Notes: generated by a model from the letters alone, not told the origin. 64,000 bases of DNA from Acinetobacter portensis (GCF_009372215.1 NZ_LWRV01000113.1:1-64000), one strand, 5' to 3'; positions 10,169 to 21,455 are shown, numbered from the stretch's first letter. A program made the numbers and translations.

Positions 10169-10813
10169 TTATTCAATTACTTTTAGTCGTGCAATAATTT
10201 TGTCGTACTCTGCCTGTGTATTTAGGTAACTAACTTGTAATGATTGAATATTTTGTTTCATAGAACTTAAGTTGTTTAGATTGTAAGCGAGATTGTTTTT
10301 CAAATTAGCAGGTACTGCTTTACCTTTACGTGTAAATTCCATTTCTTCACGCTTAAATTGAACCCGATCATTTTGTAATTGTTTTAATTGTGTTTGTTGA
10401 TAATCGATTTGTTTTTTTATCGCTTGTAATGCCACATTACGTTTTTGAGTCGCAATATTACTATTGTTATATGCTCTTTTTAATTTTTGATCATTTTCAT
10501 GTTGCTTTGCTTGTACTGCACGTTGTGGTGCTTGTTTTAAATCTGCTTCTACGCTGTAAGCTCTATTTTTCTGAATGACTTGCATATTTTTATCTAAAGC
10601 TTCATAACCATGGCGAATATGCGCAGGTGTAACAGTAGAACTAATATTGGCAATACCACGACTATCGTAATATCTATACCATGCTGCTTTATTTGGATTG
10701 TTAGCAAAACTCATCATAGGGTATAGGCTAAGTATGCTTAGGATTAAAATTCTTTTAATTTTGAGATTACATATTTTAATTATGCAATTGGACGTATGCT
10801 CATGCCAGTTCAC
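10169..10813 (-). CDS. Exported DUF4124-like coiled-coil protein of unknown function
   Basis: A 214-residue protein with a signal peptide (hydrophobic run ILILSILSLYPMMSFA before residue 37). The mature N-terminus contains a segment WYRYYDSRGIANISSTVTP that resembles the DUF4124 pattern, where a short aromatic strand precedes a Gly-containing turn. The rest is Gln/Lys/Asn-rich and predicted helical, from about residue 70 to the end. The start is uncertain: GTG 10813 has GGGG about 7 bases upstream, while TTG 10825 is also in frame. It ends 40 bp before the likely start of the RND adaptor gene and is probably co-transcribed with it, so a role at the envelope is reasonable, but no function is known to me. 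Confidence 0.75.
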   Translation of the reverse strand: MNWHEHTSNCIIKICNLKIKRILILSILSLYPMMSFANNPNKAAWYRYYDSRGIANISSTVTPAHIRHGYEALDKNMQVIQKNRAYSVEADLKQAPQRAVQAKQHENDQKLKRAYNNSNIATQKRNVALQAIKKQIDYQQTQLKQLQNDRVQFKREEMEFTRKGKAVPANLKNNLAYNLNNLSSMKQNIQSLQVSYLNTQAEYDKIIARLKVIE

Positions 10814-11084
10814 TTTTTTCCCCAAGATAAAGTTGACTAAATTGCTTATTTTAAAGTAATAATGAAGCTATTTTAGAATAGTTTCATCTATATTAACTTT
10901 ATATCACTCAAAAAAAAATCGTTGAATCTTGTAAAGTGTGAAGCTGTTGTTGTATTGCTGGTTAAAGTGTAAATTTATGAAGAATAAGTTCATTGAAACT
11001 GCAAGTAAAGATATGTTAAAAATGCTTACAATCTGTAATGAATTACAAATTAATCGCTTATCCAAAATGGGAAGGGTCAGTTAA

Positions 11085-11468
11085 ATGGACGATAAATTGC
11101 AAAATCTTAAAGTCATGGTAATTGATGATTCAAAAACAATTCGTCGTACTGCAGAAACTTTATTGCAACGCGAAGGTTATGAAGTTGTTACAGCTGTAGA
11201 TGGCTTTGAAGCATTGTCCAAAATTGCTGATGCAAATCCGGATATTGTATTTGTAGATATAATGATGCCACGTTTAGATGGTTATCAAACTTGTGCGCTC
11301 ATCAAAAATTCACAAGACTACCAAAATATTCCTGTCGTTATGCTATCGAGTAAAGATGGTTTATTTGATCAGGCTAAAGGTCGTGTTGTGGGCTCAGATG
11401 AATATTTGACAAAACCATTTAGCAAGGATGAATTGTTGAACGCGATTCGTAATCACGTTTCGGCATAA
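11085..11468 (+). CDS. pilG: Twitching-motility response regulator PilG
   Basis: Single-domain CheY-like receiver of 127 residues, first gene of the Chp chemosensory cluster that controls type IV pilus extension and cAMP-linked surface responses in Pseudomonas and Acinetobacter. The acidic pocket is at IDDS (about 14-17), the phospho-acceptor is Asp58 (VFVDIMMPRLDG), and the conserved Thr/Ser and Lys (SSKDG; TKPFSK) are in place. In the family, PilG is phosphorylated by ChpA and promotes pilus extension through PilB. The ATG is preceded by GGGAAGGG. The next gene begins 27 bp downstream. Confidence 0.93.
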   Translation: MDDKLQNLKVMVIDDSKTIRRTAETLLQREGYEVVTAVDGFEALSKIADANPDIVFVDIMMPRLDGYQTCALIKNSQDYQNIPVVMLSSKDGLFDQAKGRVVGSDEYLTKPFSKDELLNAIRNHVSA

Positions 11469-11495
11469 TCTAAATGGCTGTTCTTGGGGAAAATT

Positions 11496-11864
11496 ATGGC
11501 TCGAATTTTAATAGTAGATGACTCACCAACCGAAACATTTCGTTTTAGAGAAATCTTAACTAAGCATGGTTTTGATGTGATTGAAGCTGTAAATGGTGCA
11601 GATGGGGTAACGATGGCGCAAGCTGAATTACCAGATTTAGTACTTATGGATGTGGTGATGCCTGGTGTAAATGGATTCCAAGCAACTCGTCAAATTTCAC
11701 GTGGTGCATCAACAAAACATATTCCAATTGTCATTGTAAGCACAAAAGATCAAGCAACTGACCGTGTTTGGGGAAAACGTCAGGGTGCAAGTGATTATTT
11801 AACGAAACCAGTCGATGAAAACCAACTAATTGATGTGATTAAACAACACCTCAATGCAGGATAA
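11496..11864 (+). CDS. pilH: Twitching-motility response regulator PilH
   Basis: Second stand-alone CheY-like receiver, 122 residues, with phospho-acceptor Asp52 in VLMDVVMPGVNGF and the terminal TKPVDE Lys. The start is set at ATG 11496 (MARILIVDDSPTE), matching family starts and preceded by GGGGA at about 6 bases; an in-frame TTG at 11484 overlaps that ribosome-binding site and is rejected. In Pseudomonas, PilH opposes or drains phosphate from PilG and favours retraction. It is followed 3 bp later by pilI, so translation is likely coupled. Confidence 0.93.
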   Translation: MARILIVDDSPTETFRFREILTKHGFDVIEAVNGADGVTMAQAELPDLVLMDVVMPGVNGFQATRQISRGASTKHIPIVIVSTKDQATDRVWGKRQGASDYLTKPVDENQLIDVIKQHLNAG

Positions 11865-11867
11865 AAT

Positions 11868-12398
11868 ATGGCAGCGAATGGATTTATCGAATTACTTCGG
11901 TTGTCCAAGCGTGGCAATAAAAACTACGCTTCAACTGAAAATGAAGTAAACCGATGGTCAGGCATTGCTTTTGAAATGATGGGGCAATATTTTGTTGCTC
12001 CGCTTGGGGAAGTTTCTGAGGTAATTTATCCACCAAAATATACGCTTGTTCCAAATACGCAACCTTGGGTTGTGGGACTTGCAAATATTCGAGGAAGATT
12101 GCTCTCAATTTCTGATTTATCTCATTACGTTTCAGGTAAAAAAAGTCAAAATACTCAAACTCAAAAAGTGATGTGTATTAGCCATAACGACCATTATGTC
12201 GGTTTAGTTGTAGATCAGGTTTTAGGAATACAACACTTTAATAAGAAAAGTTTCTTTTCTAAACATGAGAATTTAGAAACGAATTTACAAGAATACTGTC
12301 AAGGTTATTTTCAACAACATAATCAACAGTGGAATGTTTTTTTATTTAGTCAATTATTAAAGAATCCTAAATATCTGAATGCATCAATGAATTTTTAA
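11868..12398 (+). CDS. pilI: CheW-like adaptor PilI
   Basis: A 176-residue scaffold protein expected to couple the PilJ receptor to the ChpA kinase. The CheW-like domain covers about residues 30-165, with the recognisable segment PWVVGLANIRGRLLSISDLS near 62-81 (the CheW kinase/receptor-binding turn). Start ATG 11868 lies just after the pilH stop and is preceded by AGGATAA. Position in the pilG-pilH-pilI-pilJ order supports the name. No catalytic function is expected. Confidence 0.92.
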   Translation: MAANGFIELLRLSKRGNKNYASTENEVNRWSGIAFEMMGQYFVAPLGEVSEVIYPPKYTLVPNTQPWVVGLANIRGRLLSISDLSHYVSGKKSQNTQTQKVMCISHNDHYVGLVVDQVLGIQHFNKKSFFSKHENLETNLQEYCQGYFQQHNQQWNVFLFSQLLKNPKYLNASMNF

Positions 12399-12456
12399 AA
12401 TTAACAATCGTAACCTTATTTTGTAAGGCTAAAGTTTGTAATCGGGGGAAAGCTGA

Positions 12457-14526
12457 ATGGGCTTTAAGTTTAAAAAGAAAAAAACGGGTGAAGTCAGTCC
12501 AAAAAAAGAATCTGCATTGGCGAAAAAACTTCAACCGCAAATTGATCAATACGCGCGTGTATTTGGCGATACAGACAAGTCAAAACCGTTACTTTTAGCC
12601 GCAACAATTGCTTTAGTGATTGCTGCAATCAGTCTTTTTTCACTGTTTTATACAGTACCCCATTCAAATAATTTGACTCAAAGTTTGGGTGATTTACGTT
12701 TGTTATCTCAAACAGTATCTCGTCAAGCGACTGAGGCAACAGCTTCTGGTACAAAAGAATCGATTGATAAGTTGAAAAATCTACAATCAGAATTCAATCG
12801 TAATTTGGAAATTGTAAAAAGCGGTCACTCGGCTACAGCAGAACTTGAAGCTGTTGAAAATGACTGGTTTAAAGTATCAAAAAATATTGATTTGATTGTT
12901 TCACAACAAAAATTCATTAATACCTTATACGATACAAATATTGCAATTGGTGAAGCGATTCCAGGTATTCAAGCCGAATATAACTTGATGGTTGACCAAA
13001 TGGCACGTCAAAACTTGCCAAGTAGTCAGGTGGTTATTGCAAAAAACCAAGTATTCCTTGCAGAGCGTATTTTACGTTCTATTAGTTCTGTTTTGGTTGG
13101 GGTAGAAAACTCGCGTGAATCTGCCGATGATTTTAGTGTTGATACAGAAACCTTTGGTTCGTATTTAAAAGCGCAATTAAATGGTAGTGCAGAATTAGGT
13201 GTACAGCGTATTTCGGATGCCGATTTACGTGCTTCTTTAGAAAGTATTGAAGCTGACTATGACAATGTATTGAAATCTGCTGCGTCAGTTGTTTTAAAAA
13301 ACTCGAATCAAATTGTACAAGTTCGTAAAGCATCTTCTGAAATTTTTGCAAAATCGGATGAACTACTGAAAAACTTGAGTCAAATTTCTAACGGTTCAGG
13401 TTTATACATTATTGTTCCTGCAATTGTTCTAATTTTGGCACTTGTTGCGTTCTTAGTGGTTGTTTATAAATTATTAACACTGCGCGGTGTTTCAGACAAA
13501 CAACGTGTAACACGTTTACAAGATGAATATGACCGTAACCAAAACGCAATTTTACGTTTACTTGATGAAATTGCCGATTTAGCAGATGGTGACTTACGTT
13601 CTTACGCAACGGTATCTGAAGATTTTACAGGTGCAATTGCCGATTCTATTAACTTCGCCATTGACCAATTACGTGACCTTGTATCGCGTATCAATGATAC
13701 ATCTCAAGAAATTGCACAATATACTGCGAACACGCAGGGCATTACCAACCAGTTAGCTGAAGCATCTGAACATCAGGCGCAAGAAATTGCAGGCGCATCT
13801 GCCGCAATTAATGAAATGGCATTGTCTATTGACCAAGTATCTTCAAATGCCGATGAATCTGCTTCGGTTGCGGAACGCTCTGTACAAATTGCCTCAAATG
13901 GTGCAGATGTTGTAAACCGTTCTATTGATGGTATGGATATCATTCGTGAACAGATTCAAGAAACCTCTAAACGTATTAAGCGTTTGGGTGAATCTTCACA
14001 AGAAATTGGTAACATCGTTGCCCTCATTAACGATATTGCAGACCAAACGAACATCTTGGCATTGAACGCTGCAATTCAAGCGTCTATGGCAGGTGAAGCA
14101 GGTCGTGGTTTCGCCGTGGTTGCCGACGAAGTACAGCGTCTTGCAGAACGTTCAGCATCTGCAACTAAGCAGATTGAAAGCTTAGTTAAAACCATTCAAA
14201 CAGATACCAACGAAGCCGTTATATCAATGGAACAAACGACTTCAGAGGTTGTACGTGGTGCGAACTTATCTAAGGATGCTGGTGTTGCCTTAGATGAAAT
14301 TCAAACGGTATCAAACAACTTAGCGAAGCTCATTGCAAACATTTCCGATGCAGCAAAATTACAGTCTGCATCTGCAAGTCATATTGCAACAACGATGAAC
14401 GTTGTACAGGAAATTACATCGCAAACGACAAGTGCTACTTTTGATACAGCACGTTCGGTATCTGAGCTTGCAGGTATGGCAGAATCATTACGTGAGTCTG
14501 TAACTGACTTTAAATTACCTGAATAG
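12457..14526 (+). CDS. pilJ: Type IV pilus chemoreceptor PilJ
   Basis: A 689-residue methyl-accepting chemotaxis-type receptor. A basic cytoplasmic N-terminus is followed by transmembrane helix 1 at about 44-67, a periplasmic PilJ-type helical domain (about 68-312), transmembrane helix 2 at about 314-340, a HAMP-like region, and the cytoplasmic signalling helices. The hairpin tip, which contacts PilI and ChpA, is at about 525-570 ([21 protein letters not shown]). In Pseudomonas the receptor senses pilus tension or pilin. The ATG at 12457 follows GGGGGAAAG. The neighbouring methyltransferase gene pilK, present in Pseudomonas between pilJ and chpA, is absent here. Confidence 0.93.
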   Translation: MGFKFKKKKTGEVSPKKESALAKKLQPQIDQYARVFGDTDKSKPLLLAATIALVIAAISLFSLFYTVPHSNNLTQSLGDLRLLSQTVSRQATEATASGTKESIDKLKNLQSEFNRNLEIVKSGHSATAELEAVENDWFKVSKNIDLIVSQQKFINTLYDTNIAIGEAIPGIQAEYNLMVDQMARQNLPSSQVVIAKNQVFLAERILRSISSVLVGVENSRESADDFSVDTETFGSYLKAQLNGSAELGVQRISDADLRASLESIEADYDNVLKSAASVVLKNSNQIVQVRKASSEIFAKSDELLKNLSQISNGSGLYIIVPAIVLILALVAFLVVVYKLLTLRGVSDKQRVTRLQDEYDRNQNAILRLLDEIADLADGDLRSYATVSEDFTGAIADSINFAIDQLRDLVSRINDTSQEIAQYTANTQGITNQLAEASEHQAQEIAGASAAINEMALSIDQVSSNADESASVAERSVQIASNGADVVNRSIDGMDIIREQIQETSKRIKRLGESSQEIGNIVALINDIADQTNILALNAAIQASMAGEAGRGFAVVADEVQRLAERSASATKQIESLVKTIQTDTNEAVISMEQTTSEVVRGANLSKDAGVALDEIQTVSNNLAKLIANISDAAKLQSASASHIATTMNVVQEITSQTTSATFDTARSVSELAGMAESLRESVTDFKLPE

Positions 14527-14544
14527 GGCTTAACAGCTTGGGGA

Positions 14545-14623
14545 AGATGTATCTACTTTTCGAGGTGGGTACATCTATTCAGAGATGAGTATTTATGCTG
14601 TAAGTATTTTTAGAGTACAGCAT
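14545..14623 (+). other. Two hairpins in the pilJ-chpA intergenic gap
   Basis: First inverted repeat: AGATGTA (14545-14551) with TACATCT (14570-14576). Second: ATGCTGTA (14595-14602) with TACAGCAT (14616-14623). Neither is followed by a T-run, so they are not ordinary terminators. They could affect mRNA processing or the relative output of chpA within the operon; this is inference. Confidence 0.5.
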
Positions 14624-14682
14624 GATCACGACAGATTCAGTTTAAGTGCCTTTCGGTGCGGATAACGTAAGAAGCCTTAGCT

Positions 14683-17600
14683 ATGAAAGAAATATTAAAA
14701 AATTTAGTTGAATCGACAACGCTTCCTGAAGATAGCTATCTTGAGCAAGATCAAGAAATTTTAGAAATTTTTGTTGAAGAAATTGAAGAAATCTTCGAAG
14801 AGCTCGATCCATTACTTGCTTCGTGGTTGGAAAATCCAACAGAACAGGAATTGTTAAAGACCATACGTCGCCATTTCCATACTTTAAAAGGTTCTGGACG
14901 TATGGTGGGTGCGCGTTCGGCTGGTGAAATTGCATGGGTTGTTGAAGATCTTTTAAATCGTGTTTTAGCAGGTGCGGTTCAAACCGATAAAAAAGTAGAG
15001 CAGTTTGTTGCGACTGTTTATCACATTTATAAATACAAACTTTATCCGCTCTTTAAAAATGTACAGCCGACACAAATAGACTTAAGACCTTTGGTTTTGA
15101 TGGGGCAAAGTTTACAGCAACAAGAAAGTCTTGAACCTGCACTTGACGATTTATTGCAATTAGCATCAACGGTAAATTCAGAAGATGATTTAACTGGATT
15201 AGAAATTGTTATTGATAATGCTGTTGTTGATGGCTTAGAGATTGAAAATTTTGAGGCGATTGAGCCATTCGTTGAACATGTAGACGTAAATGAAACGATA
15301 GAGCCTATTTATTTTGCTGAAGACATTAAAGATATTGAGCAGAATGAAAACATTAATTTAAGTGAAATTTCAACAGAAAAAGACACTGAAGAAAGTGCAT
15401 TGTTGGCAGAAACAATTGACATTTTCATTGAGGAGGCTGAAGAACATCTTATTGTTATTCATGAGTTTTTAAGCAATGAAAATATTGCCGAAAAAGATTA
15501 TAACAATCTAATTCGCGCATTGCATACATTACGTGGTAGCTCAACCATGGTAAATTTAGACCATGTATTTGATGCGAGTACCAAAATAGAACATCTGTTT
15601 AAAACCTTGGTAGACGATGGTTTAGACGTTAGCTATCAAGAAATGTCTGCATTGCTGAAATATTCAGACTTTATTCAAGATTATTTAGAAGAACTTAGCC
15701 AATCATCGAGTGAGAAATTACAGTCAATTTACGACAATTTTGTGCAGGATTGGAATCAATTCGAGTTTGTAGAAAGATCAAATGAAATTGTAGAAAGTAC
15801 ACAGGGTATTGTGACTCGATTGATGGATTTGAATATCGATCGATTATTAGATGCAGAATTCGAATTTGATCAATTGGCGAGTGATGAAAATTATTTACGT
15901 GAGTTAAGTCATCAAGCGCAATTATTGGTCGATGGAACGCAAGTTAAAGCTGCGGAAAGTATTCATCATCTCACGCAAGAGCTGAAAACGGCTTATGATG
16001 CACTTTTAGATAAACCACAATTATTACATTCAGATTATGCGTACGATGTATTTAATACAGTACATCAAAAACTGATTTATTTATTCGATCATCTAGCTTC
16101 AAGTCAGCGCGTAAGTTTGTCTGAAGATGATTTATCTGCGTTACAGAATTTATCTGTATTTGTTCAGCAAGATATTGAAAATATTCCAGTTAAAACAAAT
16201 GAAATTCAGCAAAATCCAGCACTTGACTTAAATCAATCTTCTATTGGTTTAATTGATTCTGCTCCTGAAATTTTGGCTTTTGAACAGCCAGAGCTTCAAG
16301 TTGAAAAGTCAGAAGAAATTCATTTTGATTTCAATCAATTAAATTTTAATGTTGAACCTTTAGCTGTTGAGAAAACTGAAGAAACGACTGTTTTAAATGA
16401 TTCAGTTTTAGATCTTCAAGTATCTGAACCAAGCTCAGCTTTAAATTTAGCGCAGTTATCTCAGCGTATTGCATCTGATCGATTAGCTGTAGATTCAGAA
16501 CTCACCAATAGAGACTTCGATTTAGATTTACTTGATATTTTCCTTGAAGAAGCCGATGAACTTTTAAGCTCTATTGATGAAGAAGTCGATACTTGGTCTA
16601 AAGATCACGAGAATAAAACATCTTTAACTAATTTAATGCGTTATTTGCATACCTTAAAAGGTGGCGCAAATATGATTTCTGCAAAAAATATTGGCTTAAT
16701 AACGCATAACTTAGAAAGTATTTATGAGCGTTTAATCAATAAACAGTTTGAAGCATCACCTGCGTTAATGAGTGTTATTCGTTTGGTACAAGATGATGTT
16801 TCAGATCGTATTCAAGCAATTCGCGATGAAACGATTGATTATCCCGCAACAGAAACAGTCAATATTCTTCAAAATATTGTCGCGATTACACAAGGTCAAG
16901 AGATTGTCAGCACGGAAAGTGTTGCTGAAACAATGACAACAATTGATCTTGAACCTATTCAATCGCTTCAAGATAGTGTTGAAACTGCAATTGATCATTC
17001 TATTTCAATTGAAAAAGATAGCATTGAAAGTCATGAAGTCGCATTCGAAACAACCGAAAAATTATCTTTCGATGTAGATGAAATACTAGAGCCAGTTGAA
17101 GAATTTAAAGCACAAAGCTTGGTGGATGAATCTGAAATTTCTGATGGCTTTGTAAAAACTGAAACACATTCTGAAGAGCAAAGTCTGCATGAAATTGCAG
17201 AGGAGTCTTTCTTTGAAGAAGCAGAAGAGCTATTAGAAACGACTGAAAGCTTAATCCAACAATGGATTGATAACAGAAGTAGTCGTAGTATTTTACTTCA
17301 ATTACAACGTGCCGCGCATAGCTTAAAAGGTGGCGCACGTATGATTGAGGTAGAGCCTGTTGCTGCAATTGCATATCAACTTGAAAATACATTCGAACAG
17401 TTTGCATTCCATCAATTTAACTCAAATGCTTATGACAATTTATTGTTCACAACGGTTGCATGGTTAAAGCAGGCAATCTTTAAGCGTGATTACAGTAATT
17501 TTGATGGTCTAAACGCAAGTTTAGCTGCAATAGAATATGTAGATGTCACCGTACAACTTCCTGAAAGTGTTGCACAATTAGATGTTATTGATACTGTAGC

Positions 17601-19515
17601 GACCTTTGAATTTGTTCAAGGTGATGGTACAGAACCACCTGCAATGTTGGGTGAGTGGAATGATGTTAATCAAGACGACAACAGTAATGAGATGATTCGT
17701 ATCTCGGCAGATCTTGTCGAGAAAATGATTGATTTATCTGGTGAAAACTCGATTAACCGTTCACGTGTTGAAATGGAACTTAGCCAATTTAACGGTACTT
17801 TGTACGAGATGGAACAAGCGATTCAGCGTTTAGCTGATCAGTTGCGTCGAATGGAAGGTGAGCTTGAATCACAAATTATTGCAAAACATGGTAATGAAAA
17901 TTCACGTTATGCAGACTTTGACCCATTGGAGATGGATCAATATTCATCTTTAAACCAATTGTCAAAATCGCTTGCCGAATCAACATCCGATTTGGTCGAT
18001 TTCAAAAATACGTTGGCAGATAAAATTCGTGGTGCGGAAGGTCTGCTATTACAACAATCACGTATTCAATCTGAAATTCAAGAAAGTTTGATGCGGACAC
18101 GTTTGGTACCATTTTCACGTTTATTGCCACGTCTACAGCGTATTGTGCGTCAAACAGCATCTTCATTGAACCGTCCAACAGAGCTTGTCGTTCATAATAC
18201 AGAGGGTGAGCTAGACCGTACTACGCTTGAACGGTTAGTGACGCCATTTGAACATATGCTTCGTAACGCAATTGACCATGGTATTGAAGATCCTGAAGTT
18301 CGATTGGCTGCGAAAAAACCTGAAGTTGGTTTAATTGAGTTAAATATTAGTCGTCAGGGTACAGATGTAATTGTAACGTTTAGCGATGATGGTAAAGGTA
18401 TTGATGCTCAAGTCATTAAAGAAAAAGCATTAAAATTGGGCTTGATTACGCCGGATCAAGATCTCGATCAACAAGAAATATTGCAATTTATTTTCCATCC
18501 TGGTTTTAGTACTGCGAAAGAAGTGACGCAAATTTCAGGGCGTGGAGTTGGTCTAGATATTGTACAAAGTGGTATTAAAGCATTGGGTGGTCACGTTACG
18601 GTAACTTCGACACTCGGTAAAGGAACAGCATTTAGTATTCGCGTACCAACAACAGTTGCAGTTAGTGATGCATTGATGGTGAAGGCGGGCGATCAACAAT
18701 TTGCATTACCATTGGCACAAATTGAACGTATTGTACGTATTGCACCTGAAACACTAGAAGCATACTTCAATAGTAAAGATGACTATTTTAAAATTGATAA
18801 TGAAAGTTATAAATTACGTTATATTTCAGAATTTATTAGCAATCAGCCTGTACCACGCCTGAACAATGTTGGACACTCATTACCTGTTATTCTCATTAAA
18901 GGCAGTGCTGGTCAAACCATTGGGTTATTGGTCGATCAACTTGTGGGTTCACGTAGTCAAATTGTGGTAAAACCAATTGGTCAGCAATTCTCTAAAGTGG
19001 ATGCAATTGCGGGTGCAACCATTATGGGGGATGGTCATGTCTGTCTTATTTTAGATAGTCAAGGTATCGCAAGACAAGTTCAAGCAACTAAGCGTCAATT
19101 AGTAAGCTCTAAACAACGTGAAATTCAACGTAATAATGCACGTCAATTAGTGATGATTGTCGATGACTCAGTGACTGTACGCAAGGTAACAACCCGTTTG
19201 TTAGAGCGTCAAGGCTACGATGTTGTCACAGCAAAAGATGGTGTAGATGCTGTTGAGCAACTGGAAAATGTGAAACCAGATCTTATGCTGCTAGATATTG
19301 AAATGCCACGTATGGATGGTTTTGAGGTAACAAGCCATGTGCGCCATCATGATCTTCATCAAGACTTGCCAATTATTATGATTACTTCACGTACAGGTGA
19401 AAAACATCGTGAACGTGCATTTAGCTTAGGTGTATCCAACTATATGGGTAAACCGTTCCAAGAAGCAGAGTTACTAGAGAACATTGAAACTTTATTGGCA
19501 GTAAAACAGGGGTGA
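14683..19515 (+). CDS. chpA: Hybrid chemotaxis histidine kinase/response regulator ChpA (PilL)
   Basis: The 1610-residue kinase of the Chp system. Four Hpt phosphotransfer domains are recognisable by their H-(T/S)-L-(K/R)-G motifs: His66, His281, His656 and His879. A region at about 355-480 has similar helical character but no such His and may be a degenerate Hpt. Acidic linkers separate the domains. Then come the dimerisation segment (about 1000-1120), the HATPase domain (N box Asn1195 in NAIDHGIED; G boxes DDGKGID and GRGVGLDIV), a CheW-like domain (about 1320-1460) and a C-terminal receiver with acceptor Asp1538. Pseudomonas ChpA is longer, with more Hpt-like domains. Transcribed with pilGHIJ after a 156-bp gap. 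Confidence 0.94.
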   Translation: MKEILKNLVESTTLPEDSYLEQDQEILEIFVEEIEEIFEELDPLLASWLENPTEQELLKTIRRHFHTLKGSGRMVGARSAGEIAWVVEDLLNRVLAGAVQTDKKVEQFVATVYHIYKYKLYPLFKNVQPTQIDLRPLVLMGQSLQQQESLEPALDDLLQLASTVNSEDDLTGLEIVIDNAVVDGLEIENFEAIEPFVEHVDVNETIEPIYFAEDIKDIEQNENINLSEISTEKDTEESALLAETIDIFIEEAEEHLIVIHEFLSNENIAEKDYNNLIRALHTLRGSSTMVNLDHVFDASTKIEHLFKTLVDDGLDVSYQEMSALLKYSDFIQDYLEELSQSSSEKLQSIYDNFVQDWNQFEFVERSNEIVESTQGIVTRLMDLNIDRLLDAEFEFDQLASDENYLRELSHQAQLLVDGTQVKAAESIHHLTQELKTAYDALLDKPQLLHSDYAYDVFNTVHQKLIYLFDHLASSQRVSLSEDDLSALQNLSVFVQQDIENIPVKTNEIQQNPALDLNQSSIGLIDSAPEILAFEQPELQVEKSEEIHFDFNQLNFNVEPLAVEKTEETTVLNDSVLDLQVSEPSSALNLAQLSQRIASDRLAVDSELTNRDFDLDLLDIFLEEADELLSSIDEEVDTWSKDHENKTSLTNLMRYLHTLKGGANMISAKNIGLITHNLESIYERLINKQFEASPALMSVIRLVQDDVSDRIQAIRDETIDYPATETVNILQNIVAITQGQEIVSTESVAETMTTIDLEPIQSLQDSVETAIDHSISIEKDSIESHEVAFETTEKLSFDVDEILEPVEEFKAQSLVDESEISDGFVKTETHSEEQSLHEIAEESFFEEAEELLETTESLIQQWIDNRSSRSILLQLQRAAHSLKGGARMIEVEPVAAIAYQLENTFEQFAFHQFNSNAYDNLLFTTVAWLKQAIFKRDYSNFDGLNASLAAIEYVDVTVQLPESVAQLDVIDTVATFEFVQGDGTEPPAMLGEWNDVNQDDNSNEMIRISADLVEKMIDLSGENSINRSRVEMELSQFNGTLYEMEQAIQRLADQLRRMEGELESQIIAKHGNENSRYADFDPLEMDQYSSLNQLSKSLAESTSDLVDFKNTLADKIRGAEGLLLQQSRIQSEIQESLMRTRLVPFSRLLPRLQRIVRQTASSLNRPTELVVHNTEGELDRTTLERLVTPFEHMLRNAIDHGIEDPEVRLAAKKPEVGLIELNISRQGTDVIVTFSDDGKGIDAQVIKEKALKLGLITPDQDLDQQEILQFIFHPGFSTAKEVTQISGRGVGLDIVQSGIKALGGHVTVTSTLGKGTAFSIRVPTTVAVSDALMVKAGDQQFALPLAQIERIVRIAPETLEAYFNSKDDYFKIDNESYKLRYISEFISNQPVPRLNNVGHSLPVILIKGSAGQTIGLLVDQLVGSRSQIVVKPIGQQFSKVDAIAGATIMGDGHVCLILDSQGIARQVQATKRQLVSSKQREIQRNNARQLVMIVDDSVTVRKVTTRLLERQGYDVVTAKDGVDAVEQLENVKPDLMLLDIEMPRMDGFEVTSHVRHHDLHQDLPIIMITSRTGEKHRERAFSLGVSNYMGKPFQEAELLENIETLLAVKQG

Positions 19516-19519
19516 TTAA

Positions 19520-19981
19520 ATGAGTCAAAATTTAGTAAGTTCATCGCTGATTGATCAAATTAGTCAGCAAGAGTTACATCATTTAATTACGGTATCGACA
19601 GGTTTTATCGATGCATATATTGTTGAATGTCATCATAAAGCACCAATGCTTATCCCTCAGAATATTGTACTGTCAGCACTTGATAGCCCAACAAAAGTGA
19701 AAACAGTCGATTGGCATGAATTGAATTTGCCTGTTTTTTCTGTGTGTGATCCAAATAAAATATTAGGTGTGGCTTTGGTCATTGAAGGCGATGATGTCGA
19801 TCAACGCTTTGCCTTAATGTGCAATGAAATGCCCGAAACAATTCGTTTGCGTATTTCTGAAATTGTAGATGATGAACGAGAAAATACCGATGCAACTATT
19901 TTCCAATATGTGAAAATGGGTGAAATGGACTATCACATTCCTCATTTGGGGAATATTCAAAGTTCACTTGGAATTAAATAA
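19520..19981 (+). CDS. CheW-like protein of the Chp cluster (ChpC-like)
   Basis: A 153-residue protein starting 4 bp after the chpA stop, with GGGGTGAT as ribosome-binding site inside the end of chpA. Features of a CheW-type fold can be seen: LPVFSVCDPNKILGVALVIEG (centre) resembles the surface loop and strand of CheW domains, and the hydrophobic strand pattern fits. In Pseudomonas the CheW-like ChpC follows chpA/chpB, which supports the name; a chpB methylesterase is missing here. The expected job is as a second adaptor between receptor and kinase. It closes the operon, being followed by a strong terminator. Sequence similarity to known ChpC was judged by eye only. Confidence 0.7.
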   Translation: MSQNLVSSSLIDQISQQELHHLITVSTGFIDAYIVECHHKAPMLIPQNIVLSALDSPTKVKTVDWHELNLPVFSVCDPNKILGVALVIEGDDVDQRFALMCNEMPETIRLRISEIVDDERENTDATIFQYVKMGEMDYHIPHLGNIQSSLGIK

Positions 19982-20000
19982 GCAGCATCTTTAAAAGTAA

Positions 20001-20030
20001 AAAAGGAACTCAATGGAGTTCCTTTTTTTT
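20001..20030. terminator. Shared terminator between chp cluster and dapE
   Basis: Stem AAGGAACTC / GAGTTCCTT flanked by A-run and T-run, so it can stop transcription from both the Chp operon (rightward) and dapE (leftward). Confidence 0.92.
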
Positions 20031-20053
20031 AATTTGAATTTTTATTGTCTAAA

Positions 20054-21202
<1,149 letters not shown>

Positions 21203-21259
21203 TCAAAAAAGTCAGCCTATAATAGGCGAAACTGAAACATAAGGGGAGTTTTTAGATAT

Positions 21260-21284
21260 AAAAAAACCCTATCAACGATAGGGC
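21260..21284 (-). terminator. Terminator of the entericidin-like gene
   Basis: Inverted repeat CCCTATC / GATAGGG with loop AAC; on the minus strand it is followed by seven T. It separates the small lipoprotein gene from dapE. Confidence 0.85.
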
Positions 21285-21305
21285 TCTGTCGTCATATAGA
21301 GTAAA

Positions 21306-21455
21306 TTATTTTCTACTGATACTATCTGATGTTTTTTCCGCAGTGTTCGTTACAACGCTTCCGGCTTTAGAAACGTCTTTACCCACACCCTTTACGGTAT
21401 TACAACCAGTTAATACAAATGCAAGTGCGATTGAAGCTGCAATAATTTTTTTCAT
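21306..21455 (-). CDS. Entericidin EcnA/B-family small lipoprotein (49 aa)
   Basis: A 49-residue lipoprotein: MKKIIAASIALAFVLTGC gives an LTGC lipobox with Cys18 as the lipidated residue. The mature part (NTVKGVGKDVSKAGSV followed by a short Ser/Thr/Lys tail) matches the entericidin pattern, in which NTxxGxGKD is conserved. Entericidins are small outer-membrane or periplasmic lipopeptides, linked in E. coli to stationary-phase lysis; in Acinetobacter the role is not established. GGAA lies 6-8 bases upstream of the ATG, and a terminator follows. Only one entericidin-like gene is seen, with no partner antidote gene beside it. Confidence 0.85.
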   Translation of the reverse strand: MKKIIAASIALAFVLTGCNTVKGVGKDVSKAGSVVTNTAEKTSDSISRK

